Assembly: GCF_003369925.1 (NCBI RefSeq)
Contig: NZ_LARY01000001.1
Coordinates: forward strand, 744,001-808,000
Source: Listeria kieliensis
GTDB lineage: Bacteria; Bacillota; Bacilli; Lactobacillales; Listeriaceae
DNA length: 64,000 bases
Direction of reading: 5' to 3'
Shown: positions 18,424 through 26,182 of the stretch, piece after piece
Position numbering within the stretch: the stretch's first letter is position 1
Layout of the letters: every line of letters starts with the position of its first letter
Translations under genes and position numbers: made by a program
The notes under the pieces: model-generated
Seen by the model: the letters and a program-made list of their open reading frames with translations, nothing else
Databases searched by the model: none
What the model was told of the DNA's origin: nothing

Positions 18424-18452
18424 TTGACAAAACCGAACAACCGTTCTATAAT
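18424..18452 (+). promoter_or_regulatory. SigA promoter of yneA
   Basis: TTGACA (18424-18429), 17-bp spacer, TATAAT (18447-18452): full consensus, with a LexA box in the spacer. Confidence 0.88.
18434..18447. promoter_or_regulatory. LexA box 2, in the yneA promoter spacer
   Basis: CGAACAACCGTTCT fits CGAAC-N4-GTTCG with one mismatch. Confidence 0.85.
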
Positions 18453-18462
18453 AATAAAAAAG

Positions 18463-18476
18463 CGAACATACATTCT
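18463..18476. promoter_or_regulatory. LexA box 3, downstream of the yneA -10
   Basis: CGAACATACATTCT keeps the CGAAC half but has two changes in the other half. It is the weakest of the three sites. Confidence 0.55.
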
Positions 18477-18491
18477 TTCGGAGGGATAAAA

Positions 18492-18821
18492 ATGACTGTT
18501 AAACAATTTTGGGATAAATATTATATTGCTGTTATTTTCGTTATTGTATCAATCGTGATGGGGGTTGTTTTTCTGTTTGTCACAAGTGCGACAGATCAGT
18601 CTAATTATTCGAAAGTAGATATTTTATCAGGGGATTCAGTTTGGCAATTAGCGGAGCGTCATGCAGAGGAAGCAAAAATGGATAAGGCAAGCTTTGTTGC
18701 TTGGGTAGAAAAAAATAATAACCTAGATTCTAATGATATAAAAGCAGGGGAAAGTCTCGTTATTCCTGTAAAAGAAAAACAAATAAAAACAGATGCGACT
18801 ATTCAGCTTGCAAATGAGTAA
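18492..18821 (+). CDS. yneA: SOS-induced cell division inhibitor YneA
   Basis: Small membrane protein (109 residues) made during the SOS response to delay septation. One transmembrane helix at about residues 11-32 is followed by an extracellular LysM-like domain (YSKVDILSGDSVWQLAERHA ... NNLDSNDIKAGESLVIPV). CGGAGGG is close to the ATG. The assignment rests on this architecture, the divergent position next to lexA and the LexA boxes. The sequence itself is poorly conserved in this family. Confidence 0.9.
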   Translation: MTVKQFWDKYYIAVIFVIVSIVMGVVFLFVTSATDQSNYSKVDILSGDSVWQLAERHAEEAKMDKASFVAWVEKNNNLDSNDIKAGESLVIPVKEKQIKTDATIQLANE

Positions 18822-18859
18822 TCCGTAACAGACAAGAGGGAATCATTCATGTATAATGA

Positions 18860-18890
18860 AGAAAGTAGTGAAAACTGCTTTCTTTTTTTG
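18860..18890 (+). terminator. Terminator of yneA
   Basis: AGAAAGTAG (18860-18868) with CTGCTTTCT (18875-18883), one G-T pair, then a T-run. Confidence 0.8.
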
Positions 18891-18927
18891 TTGTAGAGAG
18901 CTATTTTTTAAATAAAGGATGAGGATT

Positions 18928-19155
18928 ATGCTAGAAAAAGCAAAAATTGATCGAATTAATGAACTTTCACGTAAAAAGAAATCGGGAGGGCTGACGGCAG
19001 AGGAAAAAATCGAGCAAGAAGCACTTCGAAAAGAATATGTAAAATCGTTTCGCTCACATATGCGTCAAACGATTGAAAATACGAAGATCATTGATCCAAA
19101 TGGAAACGATATTACGCCACATAAAGTGAAGCAATTAAAACGCAAAAAGAAATAA
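18928..19155 (+). CDS. ynzC: DUF896 protein, YnzC-like
   Basis: Small, highly charged helical-hairpin protein of the UPF0291/DUF896 family (75 residues). It is recognised by AKIDRINELSRKKKSGGLTAEE and KIIDPNGNDITP. In Bacillus the homologue belongs to the SOS-linked yneA-yneB-ynzC operon, and its position after yneA agrees with this, though a terminator stands between them here. I use the ATG at 18928, since GGATGAGG is just upstream and the start resembles YnzC; the ATG at 18919 lies inside that site. Confidence 0.9.
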   Translation: MLEKAKIDRINELSRKKKSGGLTAEEKIEQEALRKEYVKSFRSHMRQTIENTKIIDPNGNDITPHKVKQLKRKKK

Positions 19156-19171
19156 AAGTTATCAAATGAAC

Positions 19172-19218
19172 AAAAACGCGCAAATGAACAAAAATAATGA
19201 TCATTTACGCGTTTTTAG
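19172..19218 (+). terminator. Terminator of ynzC
   Basis: AAAAACGCG-C-AAATGA (19172-19187) pairs with TCATTT-A-CGCGTTTTT (19201-19216), one mismatch. Confidence 0.85.
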
Positions 19219-19247
19219 TTGAGTAATTCCTAGTTTAGGACTAAAAT
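19219..19247 (+). promoter_or_regulatory. SigA promoter of tkt
   Basis: TTGAGT (19219-19224), 17-bp spacer, TAAAAT (19242-19247). Confidence 0.75.
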
Positions 19248-19286
19248 AGTAGAGAGTTGATAATAAAACAAGAGAGGATGTTTCAA

Positions 19287-21284
19287 TTGTTTGATAAAAC
19301 AGATCAATTAGCGATTAACACAGTTCGTACTTTGTCAATTGATGCGATTCAAAAAGCCAACTCAGGTCATCCTGGTTTACCAATGGGAGCGGCACCAATG
19401 GCATACACATTATTTTCACGTGTTTTGAAAGCTAATCCAGCGAATTCGCATTGGTTTGACCGCGATCGTTTTGTACTTTCTGCAGGACACGGATCAATGC
19501 TATTATATAGCTTGCTTCATTTAAGCGGTTACAAGGTTAGTCTAGAAGACTTGAAAAATTTCCGCCAGTGGGGAAGTAAGACCCCTGGTCATCCTGAGTT
19601 TGGTCATACAGATGGAGTCGATGCGACAACTGGACCACTTGGACAAGGAATCGGAATGGCAGTTGGAATGGCGATGGCAGAACGTCACCTTGCTGGTCTA
19701 TATAATAAAGATAACTTTAATATTGTTGACCATTATACGTTTGCTTTATGTGGTGATGGTGATTTAATGGAAGGTGTTTCTTCTGAAGCTTCTAGCTTTG
19801 CGGGACATCAAAAATTAGGTCGTTTGATTGTGCTCTATGATTCTAACAATATCTCACTTGATGGTGACTTGGATCGTTCATTTTCAGAAAATGTCAAAGC
19901 ACGCTATGAAAGCTATGGTTGGGAACATCTTCTTGTTAAAGACGGAAATAATACCGATGAAATTCTTGCAGCGATCGAAAAAGCAAAAGAAAATACATCG
20001 CAACCTACTTTGATTGAAGTGAAAACTGTGATTGGTTTTGGAGCGCCGAATGCCGGAACAAATAAAGTACACGGTGCGCCACTTGGCGAAGAAGGCACTG
20101 AAGTGGCGAAGAAAGCGTACGGATGGGATTACAAAGAAACTTTCCATGTTCCAGATGAAGTCTATGAACGTTTCGGTAAAACGATTGCGGATCGCGGTGC
20201 TAAAGCAGAAAAAGAATGGAGCGATTTATTCGTTTCTTACAAACAAGCGTACCCTGAACTTGCGAAACAATTTGAGCAAAGCGTGGATGGTGAATTGCCG
20301 AGAGACTTTGCTTCCGGATTTACGACTTATCATGAAGGCGATAAGGCGCTTGCAAGTCGTGCTTCGAGCGGAGAAGCAATCAATGCGCTTGCTGAAAAAA
20401 TCCCGTATTTATTTGGAGGATCTGCCGATTTAGCGGGTTCGAACAATACAATGATTAAGTCGGATGGCGAATTTACAAGGGAACACCCAGAAAATCGTAA
20501 TATATGGTTTGGTGTTCGTGAATTTGCGATGGGAACAATGCTGAATGGAATGGCTTTGCACCAAGGCTTAAAAGTTTATGGAGGGACATTCTTCGTGTTC
20601 TCGGACTACTTACGTGCTGCTATTCGGTTAGCTTCTCTTCAAAAACTACCAGTTACGTATGTGCTTACGCATGACAGTGTGGCCGTTGGGGAAGATGGTC
20701 CAACGCATGAACCAATTGAACAACTTGCTTCCTTGCGTGCGATGCCTGGCTTATCTGTGCTTCGTCCAGCTGATGGAAATGAAGTCAATGCAGCTTGGAA
20801 AATAGCGATTGAATCGACTGATAAACCGCATGCACTCGTGCTTTCAAGACAAGGGCTTCCTGTACTTAAAGATAGCGACAAGCTTGCAGAAGATGGCGTA
20901 AGAAAAGGAGCATATGTCCTTTCGAAATCGAAGAAAGAAACTCCTGACGCGCTTCTTTTAGCAAGTGGTTCAGAAGTTCATCTTGCAACAGAAGCGCAAG
21001 TGGCGTTAGCTGATAAAGGAATTGATGTATCAGTGGTTTCTGTGCCTTCATTCGATTTGTTTGAAGCGCAATCTGCTGAATACAAAGAAAGCGTCCTACC
21101 AAATGGAGTTCGTAAACGTCTCGCTATCGAGATGGGAGCAAGCTTTGGCTGGGAACGTTATGTCGGTTTAGATGGAAAAGTGCTTGGAATTGATCGTTTT
21201 GGTGCTTCTGCTCCAGGTGAAACTGTTATTGAAAATTATGGTTTCACAGTAGAAAATATCGTAAAATTAGTCGAAACCCTTTAA
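19287..21284 (+). CDS. tkt: Transketolase
   Basis: Thiamine diphosphate enzyme of the non-oxidative pentose phosphate pathway that moves two-carbon units between sugar phosphates. The expected blocks are present: [57 protein letters not shown] (ThDP/Mg site) and [16 protein letters not shown] start at TTG 19287 ([11 protein letters not shown]): AGAGAGG is 9 bases upstream, and the frame's earlier TTG at 19257 and ATG at 19278 lie before or inside that site. About 665 residues. Confidence 0.96.
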   Translation: MFDKTDQLAINTVRTLSIDAIQKANSGHPGLPMGAAPMAYTLFSRVLKANPANSHWFDRDRFVLSAGHGSMLLYSLLHLSGYKVSLEDLKNFRQWGSKTPGHPEFGHTDGVDATTGPLGQGIGMAVGMAMAERHLAGLYNKDNFNIVDHYTFALCGDGDLMEGVSSEASSFAGHQKLGRLIVLYDSNNISLDGDLDRSFSENVKARYESYGWEHLLVKDGNNTDEILAAIEKAKENTSQPTLIEVKTVIGFGAPNAGTNKVHGAPLGEEGTEVAKKAYGWDYKETFHVPDEVYERFGKTIADRGAKAEKEWSDLFVSYKQAYPELAKQFEQSVDGELPRDFASGFTTYHEGDKALASRASSGEAINALAEKIPYLFGGSADLAGSNNTMIKSDGEFTREHPENRNIWFGVREFAMGTMLNGMALHQGLKVYGGTFFVFSDYLRAAIRLASLQKLPVTYVLTHDSVAVGEDGPTHEPIEQLASLRAMPGLSVLRPADGNEVNAAWKIAIESTDKPHALVLSRQGLPVLKDSDKLAEDGVRKGAYVLSKSKKETPDALLLASGSEVHLATEAQVALADKGIDVSVVSVPSFDLFEAQSAEYKESVLPNGVRKRLAIEMGASFGWERYVGLDGKVLGIDRFGASAPGETVIENYGFTVENIVKLVETL

Positions 21285-21290
21285 TTGGAA

Positions 21291-21332
21291 AAGTGGAAGT
21301 TAGGCTTGTACAGCTTAACTTCTGCTTTTTTG
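21291..21332 (+). terminator. Terminator of tkt
   Basis: GAAGTTAGGCT pairs with AGCTTAACTTC (one G-T pair), followed by TGCTTTTTT. Confidence 0.82.
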
Positions 21333-21347
21333 TTTGTAAAAAAAGAG

Positions 21348-21376
21348 TTGTTTGTTCAAGTTAAATCAAGTACAAT
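21348..21376 (+). promoter_or_regulatory. SigA promoter of yneF
   Basis: TTGTTT (21348-21353), 17-bp spacer, TACAAT (21371-21376). Confidence 0.6.
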
Positions 21377-21413
21377 AGAATAGGTATATTCGTTCAAGGA
21401 GGAGAAAGAAACT

Positions 21414-21656
21414 ATGTGGATTTACATTCTTGTTGGTCTTGTATGCTTGCTTGCTGGACTAGCTGGTGGCTTTTTTATTGCAAGACGCTACATGATGAAC
21501 TATTTGAAAAATAATCCGCCTGTCAATGAGCAAATGCTTCAAATGATGATGGCGCAAATGGGACAAAAACCGTCTCAAAAGAAAATCAATCAAATGATGA
21601 ATGCGATGAACAAACAATCTGAAAAAGAATTAAGCGGTAAGAAAAAGAAAAAATAA
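21414..21656 (+). CDS. yneF: UPF0154 membrane protein, YneF-like
   Basis: 80-residue protein with one N-terminal transmembrane helix (about residues 3-24) and a polar Met/Gln/Lys-rich tail ([29 protein letters not shown]), the hallmark of the UPF0154 family. AAGGAGGAGAAAG precedes the ATG. It follows tkt as in Bacillus and Listeria. Function unknown. It is the last gene before the siroheme/nitrite insert. Confidence 0.93.
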   Translation: MWIYILVGLVCLLAGLAGGFFIARRYMMNYLKNNPPVNEQMLQMMMAQMGQKPSQKKINQMMNAMNKQSEKELSGKKKKK

Positions 21657-21757
21657 GCGACTAGATATAGGGAGTTTGAGGTCTAGCACTTCGCGAACTG
21701 ATATTATTTATTTTTCGTTGAACCTTTCTTGATTGTTTATTTAAGTATGAATCTGTG

Positions 21758-21805
21758 ACACCGTTAGTTGTTGTAGTTAAACCACGACAACTAACGGTGT
21801 TTTTA
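21758..21805 (+). terminator. Long hairpin downstream of yneF
   Basis: Nearly perfect inverted repeat of about 20 bp (arms 21758-21778 and 21780-21800, two G-T pairs) with a minimal loop, followed by TTTTA. It is about 100 bases past the yneF stop, so it either ends a long 3' UTR or marks an insertion boundary. Confidence 0.7.
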
Positions 21806-21901
21806 TGTTCTATAAGAGAAATTTTAAGTTTAGTTGTCGCTCTCTTTATAATTTCTTAATTTTTAACGATTAAAATGAAGTGGAGAAGGAGGCAAAGGAC
21901 A

Positions 21902-22102
21902 ATGGAGGAGTTGGATTGGTATTTATTTACTGGCTGTGGAACGATTTTTTTATTACTTTTTGGAAATGCTATTTTTTATTTTGGTATTCGCTCAAAGTAT
22001 GTTTTTATCATGGTTGCCGGAAGTTGCATGATTTTTTTAGCGAGTTTAATAACACTTTTAATGCTTGTTCATAGTATTTGGGAGCGAAACTTATTCATGT
22101 AG
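21902..22102 (+). CDS. Hypothetical two-helix membrane protein
   Basis: 66-residue protein that I do not recognise. It begins MEELDWYLFTGCG and is mostly two hydrophobic helices (about residues 7-28 and 33-58) separated by the short polar turn GIRSKY, so a small hairpin membrane protein is likely. I start at the ATG at 21902 because AAGGAGG at 21886-21892 is 9 bases upstream. The frame could extend to 21875 but would add only basic residues over the Shine-Dalgarno. It is the first gene of the region holding sirBC and nirBD-sumT. No function can be assigned, and the link to nitrite metabolism is position only. Confidence 0.6.
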   Translation: MEELDWYLFTGCGTIFLLLFGNAIFYFGIRSKYVFIMVAGSCMIFLASLITLLMLVHSIWERNLFM

Positions 22103-22114
22103 GATGAAAAAATC

Positions 22115-22128
22115 TAGGCGTTTCCCTA
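22115..22128 (+). promoter_or_regulatory. NreC-like dyad upstream of sirB
   Basis: TAGGCGTTTCCCTA fits TAGGG-N4-CCCTA, the site described for the staphylococcal oxygen/nitrate regulator NreC, with one mismatch. The same motif recurs upstream of nirB at the same distance from the -10. Whether this genome encodes NreABC is not visible here. Confidence 0.5.
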
Positions 22129-22152
22129 ATGGTATTTTCATACATAAAAATT

Positions 22153-22158
22153 TATGAT
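22153..22158 (+). promoter_or_regulatory. Putative -10 of the sirB promoter
   Basis: TATGAT, 25 bases before the start codon. The -35 position (TGGTAT) is poor, as expected for an activator-dependent promoter. Confidence 0.45.
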
Positions 22159-22182
22159 CAAACTTGAAAAAGAGGTGTCAAA

Positions 22183-22935
22183 ATGGTAAAAACAGGTATT
22201 TTATTCGTGGCTCACGGGAGCAGGTCTCTAGAAAATAATCAAGCAATGAAACATTTTGTCAAAGAAATAGCCAGTGAAGTTCCTTGTTATAAACAAAAAT
22301 TGGCTTTTCTAGAAGGAAATGAAAAAACGATAGCTGATGGCGTTTATGATTTAAAAAAAGCGGGCGTCGAACGAATTTTTGTAGCACCACTTTTACTCTT
22401 CACAGGTGTGCATGTCGATCAAGATATTCCTCTCGCAATTGAAGCCGTTAAGCAAGATGAAGCAGCGTTAATTTTTCAGATTTTACCCCCTCTTGCTGAA
22501 GCCAACGATGGACTTTTGCCAATTCTTGAAAGTCGCATTCCCCAAGCTAATCAAGGTGAACGAATGGTTATCTTTTTAGTCGTCCATGGTTCGCTAAAAT
22601 ATCCAGAGATTTTTCAGCGTATGCATGAAATCACGGAAAAGTTAATTCAACAAACGAAAAAACGGGTAGAATTTGGCTTTTTACATGATGAGGAGACCTA
22701 TTTAGAAAAATTAGCGCAAATGGATTTTTCAACGATAGATCGTCTTGTGATTTGCCCGTTTTTCTTAATGGAAAGTAGCTTTTTAGTCGGAAAAATTCGG
22801 CGTGAAGTGTCAAAAGTGTTAGATACTCGGAGCGTTAACTATGAAATCACAAAGAGTCTCGCACTCGATTCGCGAATTGCGAAAGGAATTAGCTCGGAAA
22901 TTCGAAAGGAGATTGAAAATGAGTTATTTGGTTAA
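22183..22935 (+). CDS. sirB: Sirohydrochlorin ferrochelatase SirB
   Basis: Inserts Fe2+ into sirohydrochlorin, the last step of siroheme synthesis. This is the long CbiX form with two similar halves (250 residues). The N-terminal half carries the metal-binding VAHGSRSLENNQAM and the PLLLFTGVHVDQDIP segment. The second half repeats it as VVHGSLKYPEIFQ and CPFFLMESSFLVGKI. AGAGGTG precedes the ATG. Its end overlaps sirC by 17 bases, so the two are coupled. It works with SirC and SumT to supply cofactor for NirB. A cobalt chelatase cannot be excluded on sequence, but no cobalamin genes are present. Confidence 0.92.
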   Translation: MVKTGILFVAHGSRSLENNQAMKHFVKEIASEVPCYKQKLAFLEGNEKTIADGVYDLKKAGVERIFVAPLLLFTGVHVDQDIPLAIEAVKQDEAALIFQILPPLAEANDGLLPILESRIPQANQGERMVIFLVVHGSLKYPEIFQRMHEITEKLIQQTKKRVEFGFLHDEETYLEKLAQMDFSTIDRLVICPFFLMESSFLVGKIRREVSKVLDTRSVNYEITKSLALDSRIAKGISSEIRKEIENELFG

Positions 22936-23361
22936 TTTGAACTTAACTGGCAAGAAAGTTGTTGTCATTGGTGGCGGCCGGATTGCTGCACGGAAAGTTC
23001 GGCACTTAATAGAGCTTGATGATATACCAGATATTTTAGTTATTTCTCCTTGTTTTTGTTCGGATTTTCCAGAGCATTTCAAAATTGAAAAGCAACAGCG
23101 AAACTATCGGAAAAATGATTTAAATGGGGCTCACCTAATATTTGCTTGTACCAACGATCAAGAAATTAACCAGAGAATTACGAACGATGCCGAATATTAT
23201 CAATGGGTGAATGATGTTAGTTCGCCTGTAAATAGTGATTTTACTAATACCGGTTTGGTGAAAACGAGAGATTTTACTTTAGGCATTTCGCACCGCTTGA
23301 AAGATCCACGTGCGACTAAATCATTTTGCGAAGACTTAGAAAAACGCTTCCTTTCGAAATA
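22919..23361 (+). CDS. sirC: Precorrin-2 dehydrogenase SirC
   Basis: NAD-dependent oxidation of precorrin-2 to sirohydrochlorin. The N-terminal Rossmann fold is clear (LTGKKVVVIGGGRIAARKVRHLIE), followed by HLIFACTNDQEINQRI and the SSPVNSDFTNTGLVKTRDFTLGIS segment typical of CysG-N/Met8p/YlnF proteins. I start at the ATG at 22919, inside the end of sirB, because AAAGGAG lies 8 bases before it. The frame extends further upstream only by overlapping sirB. At 147 residues it is a short version that lacks most of the helical C-terminal dimerisation region. Confidence 0.92.
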
Positions 23362-23373
23362 GGCATTTCCCTT
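23360..23373 (+). promoter_or_regulatory. NreC-like dyad upstream of nirB
   Basis: TAGGCATTTCCCTT matches the sirB dyad in 12 of 14 positions and begins at the sirC stop codon. Two mismatches to TAGGG-N4-CCCTA. Confidence 0.45.
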
Positions 23374-23394
23374 ATATAACTGTTATTTTTTTCG

Positions 23395-23403
23395 TGCTAT
23401 TCT
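23395..23403 (+). promoter_or_regulatory. Putative extended -10 of the nirB promoter
   Basis: TGCTATTCT, an extended -10, centred the same distance from the NreC-like dyad as the sirB -10. Confidence 0.5.
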
Positions 23404-23420
23404 TTTGGTGTGAAATTATC

Positions 23421-23438
23421 AAAGTGAATGTTCACTTT
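23421..23438. promoter_or_regulatory. Palindromic operator candidate in the nirB leader
   Basis: AAAGTGAATGTTCACTTT is a perfect 8-2-8 inverted repeat placed between the putative -10 and the AGGAGG of nirB. It is flanked by TGTGA on the left and ATCACA on the right. The binding protein is unknown. Confidence 0.5.
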
Positions 23439-23459
23439 ATCACAATAGGAGGATGACAG

Positions 23460-25874
23460 ATGGAAAAAGAAAAGTTAGTATTAGTCGGTAACGGAATGGC
23501 GGGAGTACGGACAATTGAAGAGATTCTTGAGCGAGATCCAGAACGATATCAAATGACGATTATCGGTGAAGAAAAATATCCGAATTATAATCGAATAATG
23601 CTTTCTAATATTTTACAGAAAAAAACAACCATCGAAGAAATCATCACGAATCCATTTGATTGGTATGAAGAAATGGGGATCGAACTTTTTATAAATAACC
23701 CAGCAACTCGGCTCGATACCAAAAAGAAAGAAATTGAGCTTCAAAACGGGGAAAGAATTTCTTATGATAAATGTATTTTAGCTACAGGTTCACGTGCATT
23801 CATTTTACCAATTCCTGGTTCCAACTTGGAGGGCGTTGCAGCTTTCAGAACCATTGAAGATACGGAAAAAATACTTGCTGCTACCAATACATATAAAAAA
23901 GCGGCGGTTATTGGTGGTGGTTTGCTTGGTCTCGAAGCTGCGAAAGGACTTGTCGATCAAGGAATGGATGTTACTGTCATCCATCTTGAAAATTGGTTGA
24001 TGGAAACGCAATTGAATGAAAAAGCAGGCGCACTTTTGAAAGAAGATTTAGAGAAACAAGGTTTGAAATTCCGCATGGGTGCTAAAACGGAAGAAATCCT
24101 TGGAGAAAAGCGTGTGACAGGCCTTCGTTTTGCGGATGGAACCGAGCTTGAGACAGATCTTGTCATCATGTCCATTGGGATTCGTCCAGAAACAACGCTT
24201 GCAAAAGATGCGGGACTTGGCGTGAGACGAGGGATTTGTGTAGATGATTATCTGGCTACTAGTGATCCTTTTATTTTTTCTGTCGGGGAATGTGTCGAAC
24301 ATCGCGGGACTTGTTATGGACTTGTGGCACCGCTTTATGAACAAGCCAAGGTGCTTGCGGATCGGCTAACAGATCATGAAACAACTGGTTACGAAGGGAG
24401 CATGACTTATACAGCGCTGAAAGTTTCTGGATGTGATTTGTTTTCTGCCGGTTGTATCCAAGCTAGCGAAGATATTAAGACGATTGAAGCTTATGACGAG
24501 TGGAATCATTGCTATAAAAAAGTTTTCATCCAAGACAACCAAGTCGTCGGAACCATCCTATACGGGGATACAACAGAAGAAAATCGCTTTTTGAAATTGA
24601 TTACGCAAAAACTAGATATCTCGGATTTGAATCCAATTGCTTTACTTGCTGCTGCAAATGGAGAAGAAGATGCATCAAACGATGTGACCAGTTGGGATGA
24701 TTCAGAAACCGTTTGTGGATGTAATGGTGTCACGAAAGGAACGATTTTGCACGCGATCCAAGATAAAGAGCTAACGAGCGTCGCCGATGTCACAAAGCAT
24801 ACCAAAGCAGGTGGCTCTTGCGGGAAATGTAAAGACAAAATTGCAGATTTACTGGGCTATGCACTCGGTGGAGAAGCGCCAGTTTCTTCTAAAGGAATTT
24901 GTGGCTGTACAGATTTAACGCGTGATGAGATCGTGCTTAAAATTCATCAAAAAGGTTTGAAATCTGTTGCGGAAGTCTATCAAGCATTGCACTTTAAAAA
25001 TCCAGAAGGCTGCTCAAAATGTCGGCCAGCCATCAATTTTTACTTAAATGTTGCTTTTCCGAAGGAACATCAAGATGAAAAAGCTTCGAGATATGTTAAT
25101 GAGCGCCTTTATGCGAATATCCAAAACGATGGTACTTATTCTGTGATTCCGCGCATGCGTGGTGGGAAAACGGATCCGCAACAATTACTTTTGATTGCGA
25201 AAGCAGCAGAAAAATATGATGTTCCCCTTGTTAAAATTACAGGAAGCCAGCGAATTGGCTTGTATGGCGTTAAAAAGCAAGATTTACCGAAGATTTGGAA
25301 GGACCTAGACATGAGTGCTGCAGAAGCCTATGCGAAAGCAGTTCGATCGGTCAAAACTTGTGTGGGCAAGAATTTTTGCCGGTTTGGGACTCAAGATTCC
25401 ATGGGCTTAGGTATCAAATTAGAGGAACGCTATGAATTCATTGATACGCCACATAAATTTAAAATGGGCATTTCTGCTTGTCCGAGGAGTTGTGCGGAAA
25501 GTTGCGTGAAAGATTTTGGCGTTATTGGCGTCGAAAATGGCTTCCAGATTTATATTGGCGGAAATGGCGGAACGACTGTGCAAGAAAGTCACTTCCTTGA
25601 AACGGTAGAAACGGAAGAAGAAGTGATTGAGATTTGTGGTGCTTTTCTTGAATACTACAGAGAAACAGGGGTTTATGCAGAACGAACGGCACCTTGGATT
25701 GACCGACTAGGGTTTGACCATGTGAAGGATGTCCTTTTAGATGAAACAAAGCGAGCTGAATTACTTGCGAAATTAGAACAAGCAGGAAAACGTGATGAGC
25801 CTTGGCGTCAAACGGTTCAAGATAAAGACTTGCAACAAAAACTGTACACGGTGGGAAGTGGGGAATCCAAATGA
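23460..25874 (+). CDS. nirB: NAD(P)H nitrite reductase large subunit (siroheme)
   Basis: Catalytic subunit of cytoplasmic assimilatory-type nitrite reductase, six-electron reduction of nitrite to ammonium; also called NasD. 804 residues, full length. Order: FAD/NAD(P)H oxidoreductase fold (LVLVGNGMAGVRTIEEI; second nucleotide fold AAVIGGGLLGLEAAKGL), and two BFD-like [2Fe-2S] modules (VCGCNGVTKG with SCGKCKDK; CGCTDLTRDE with CSKCRPAI). Then come the ferredoxin-like half-domains and the 4Fe-4S/siroheme ligands CVGKNFC and CPRSC. AGGAGG precedes the ATG. It overlaps nirD in ATGA. Its cofactor is made by the adjacent sumT, sirC and sirB. Confidence 0.97.
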   Translation: MEKEKLVLVGNGMAGVRTIEEILERDPERYQMTIIGEEKYPNYNRIMLSNILQKKTTIEEIITNPFDWYEEMGIELFINNPATRLDTKKKEIELQNGERISYDKCILATGSRAFILPIPGSNLEGVAAFRTIEDTEKILAATNTYKKAAVIGGGLLGLEAAKGLVDQGMDVTVIHLENWLMETQLNEKAGALLKEDLEKQGLKFRMGAKTEEILGEKRVTGLRFADGTELETDLVIMSIGIRPETTLAKDAGLGVRRGICVDDYLATSDPFIFSVGECVEHRGTCYGLVAPLYEQAKVLADRLTDHETTGYEGSMTYTALKVSGCDLFSAGCIQASEDIKTIEAYDEWNHCYKKVFIQDNQVVGTILYGDTTEENRFLKLITQKLDISDLNPIALLAAANGEEDASNDVTSWDDSETVCGCNGVTKGTILHAIQDKELTSVADVTKHTKAGGSCGKCKDKIADLLGYALGGEAPVSSKGICGCTDLTRDEIVLKIHQKGLKSVAEVYQALHFKNPEGCSKCRPAINFYLNVAFPKEHQDEKASRYVNERLYANIQNDGTYSVIPRMRGGKTDPQQLLLIAKAAEKYDVPLVKITGSQRIGLYGVKKQDLPKIWKDLDMSAAEAYAKAVRSVKTCVGKNFCRFGTQDSMGLGIKLEERYEFIDTPHKFKMGISACPRSCAESCVKDFGVIGVENGFQIYIGGNGGTTVQESHFLETVETEEEVIEICGAFLEYYRETGVYAERTAPWIDRLGFDHVKDVLLDETKRAELLAKLEQAGKRDEPWRQTVQDKDLQQKLYTVGSGESK

Positions 25875-26182
25875 CGAAACAGAAAAAATTTGTAGCGAAC
25901 TTTGATGATTTGCCTGAAAAGATGGGCTATGAATGTTTGATTGATGGAGAAAAATTGGCTGTATTCAGGTTAAACAATCAAGAAGTTCGTGTTATTAGTA
26001 ATGTTTGTCCGCATAAGCAAGGCCCACTCGCCGAAGGAACGGTATCTGGAGAATTTGTTTTTTGCCCGCTACATGACTATAAAATTTCGCTGATAGATGG
26101 GCAAGTTCAAGACCCCGATGAAGGTTGCGTTAAAACATATGAAGCCCAAATTGAGGATAGGAAAGTTTATGTATGGGTGTAA
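25871..26182 (+). CDS. nirD: Nitrite reductase small subunit (Rieske type)
   Basis: 103-residue partner of NirB, related to Bacillus NasE. The Rieske [2Fe-2S] ligands are present as CPHKQGPL and CPLHDYKI, 19 residues apart, inside the expected beta-sandwich. Some enterobacterial NirD proteins have lost these ligands, so this version should bind a cluster. It starts in the ATGA overlap with nirB and its stop lies inside the start region of sumT, so three-gene coupling is likely. Confidence 0.95.
   Translation: MTKQKKFVANFDDLPEKMGYECLIDGEKLAVFRLNNQEVRVISNVCPHKQGPLAEGTVSGEFVFCPLHDYKISLIDGQVQDPDEGCVKTYEAQIEDRKVYVWV

Noticed and set aside
18860-18890. Hairpin before ynzC as an attenuator
   Set aside because: It lies right after yneA and is most simply its terminator.
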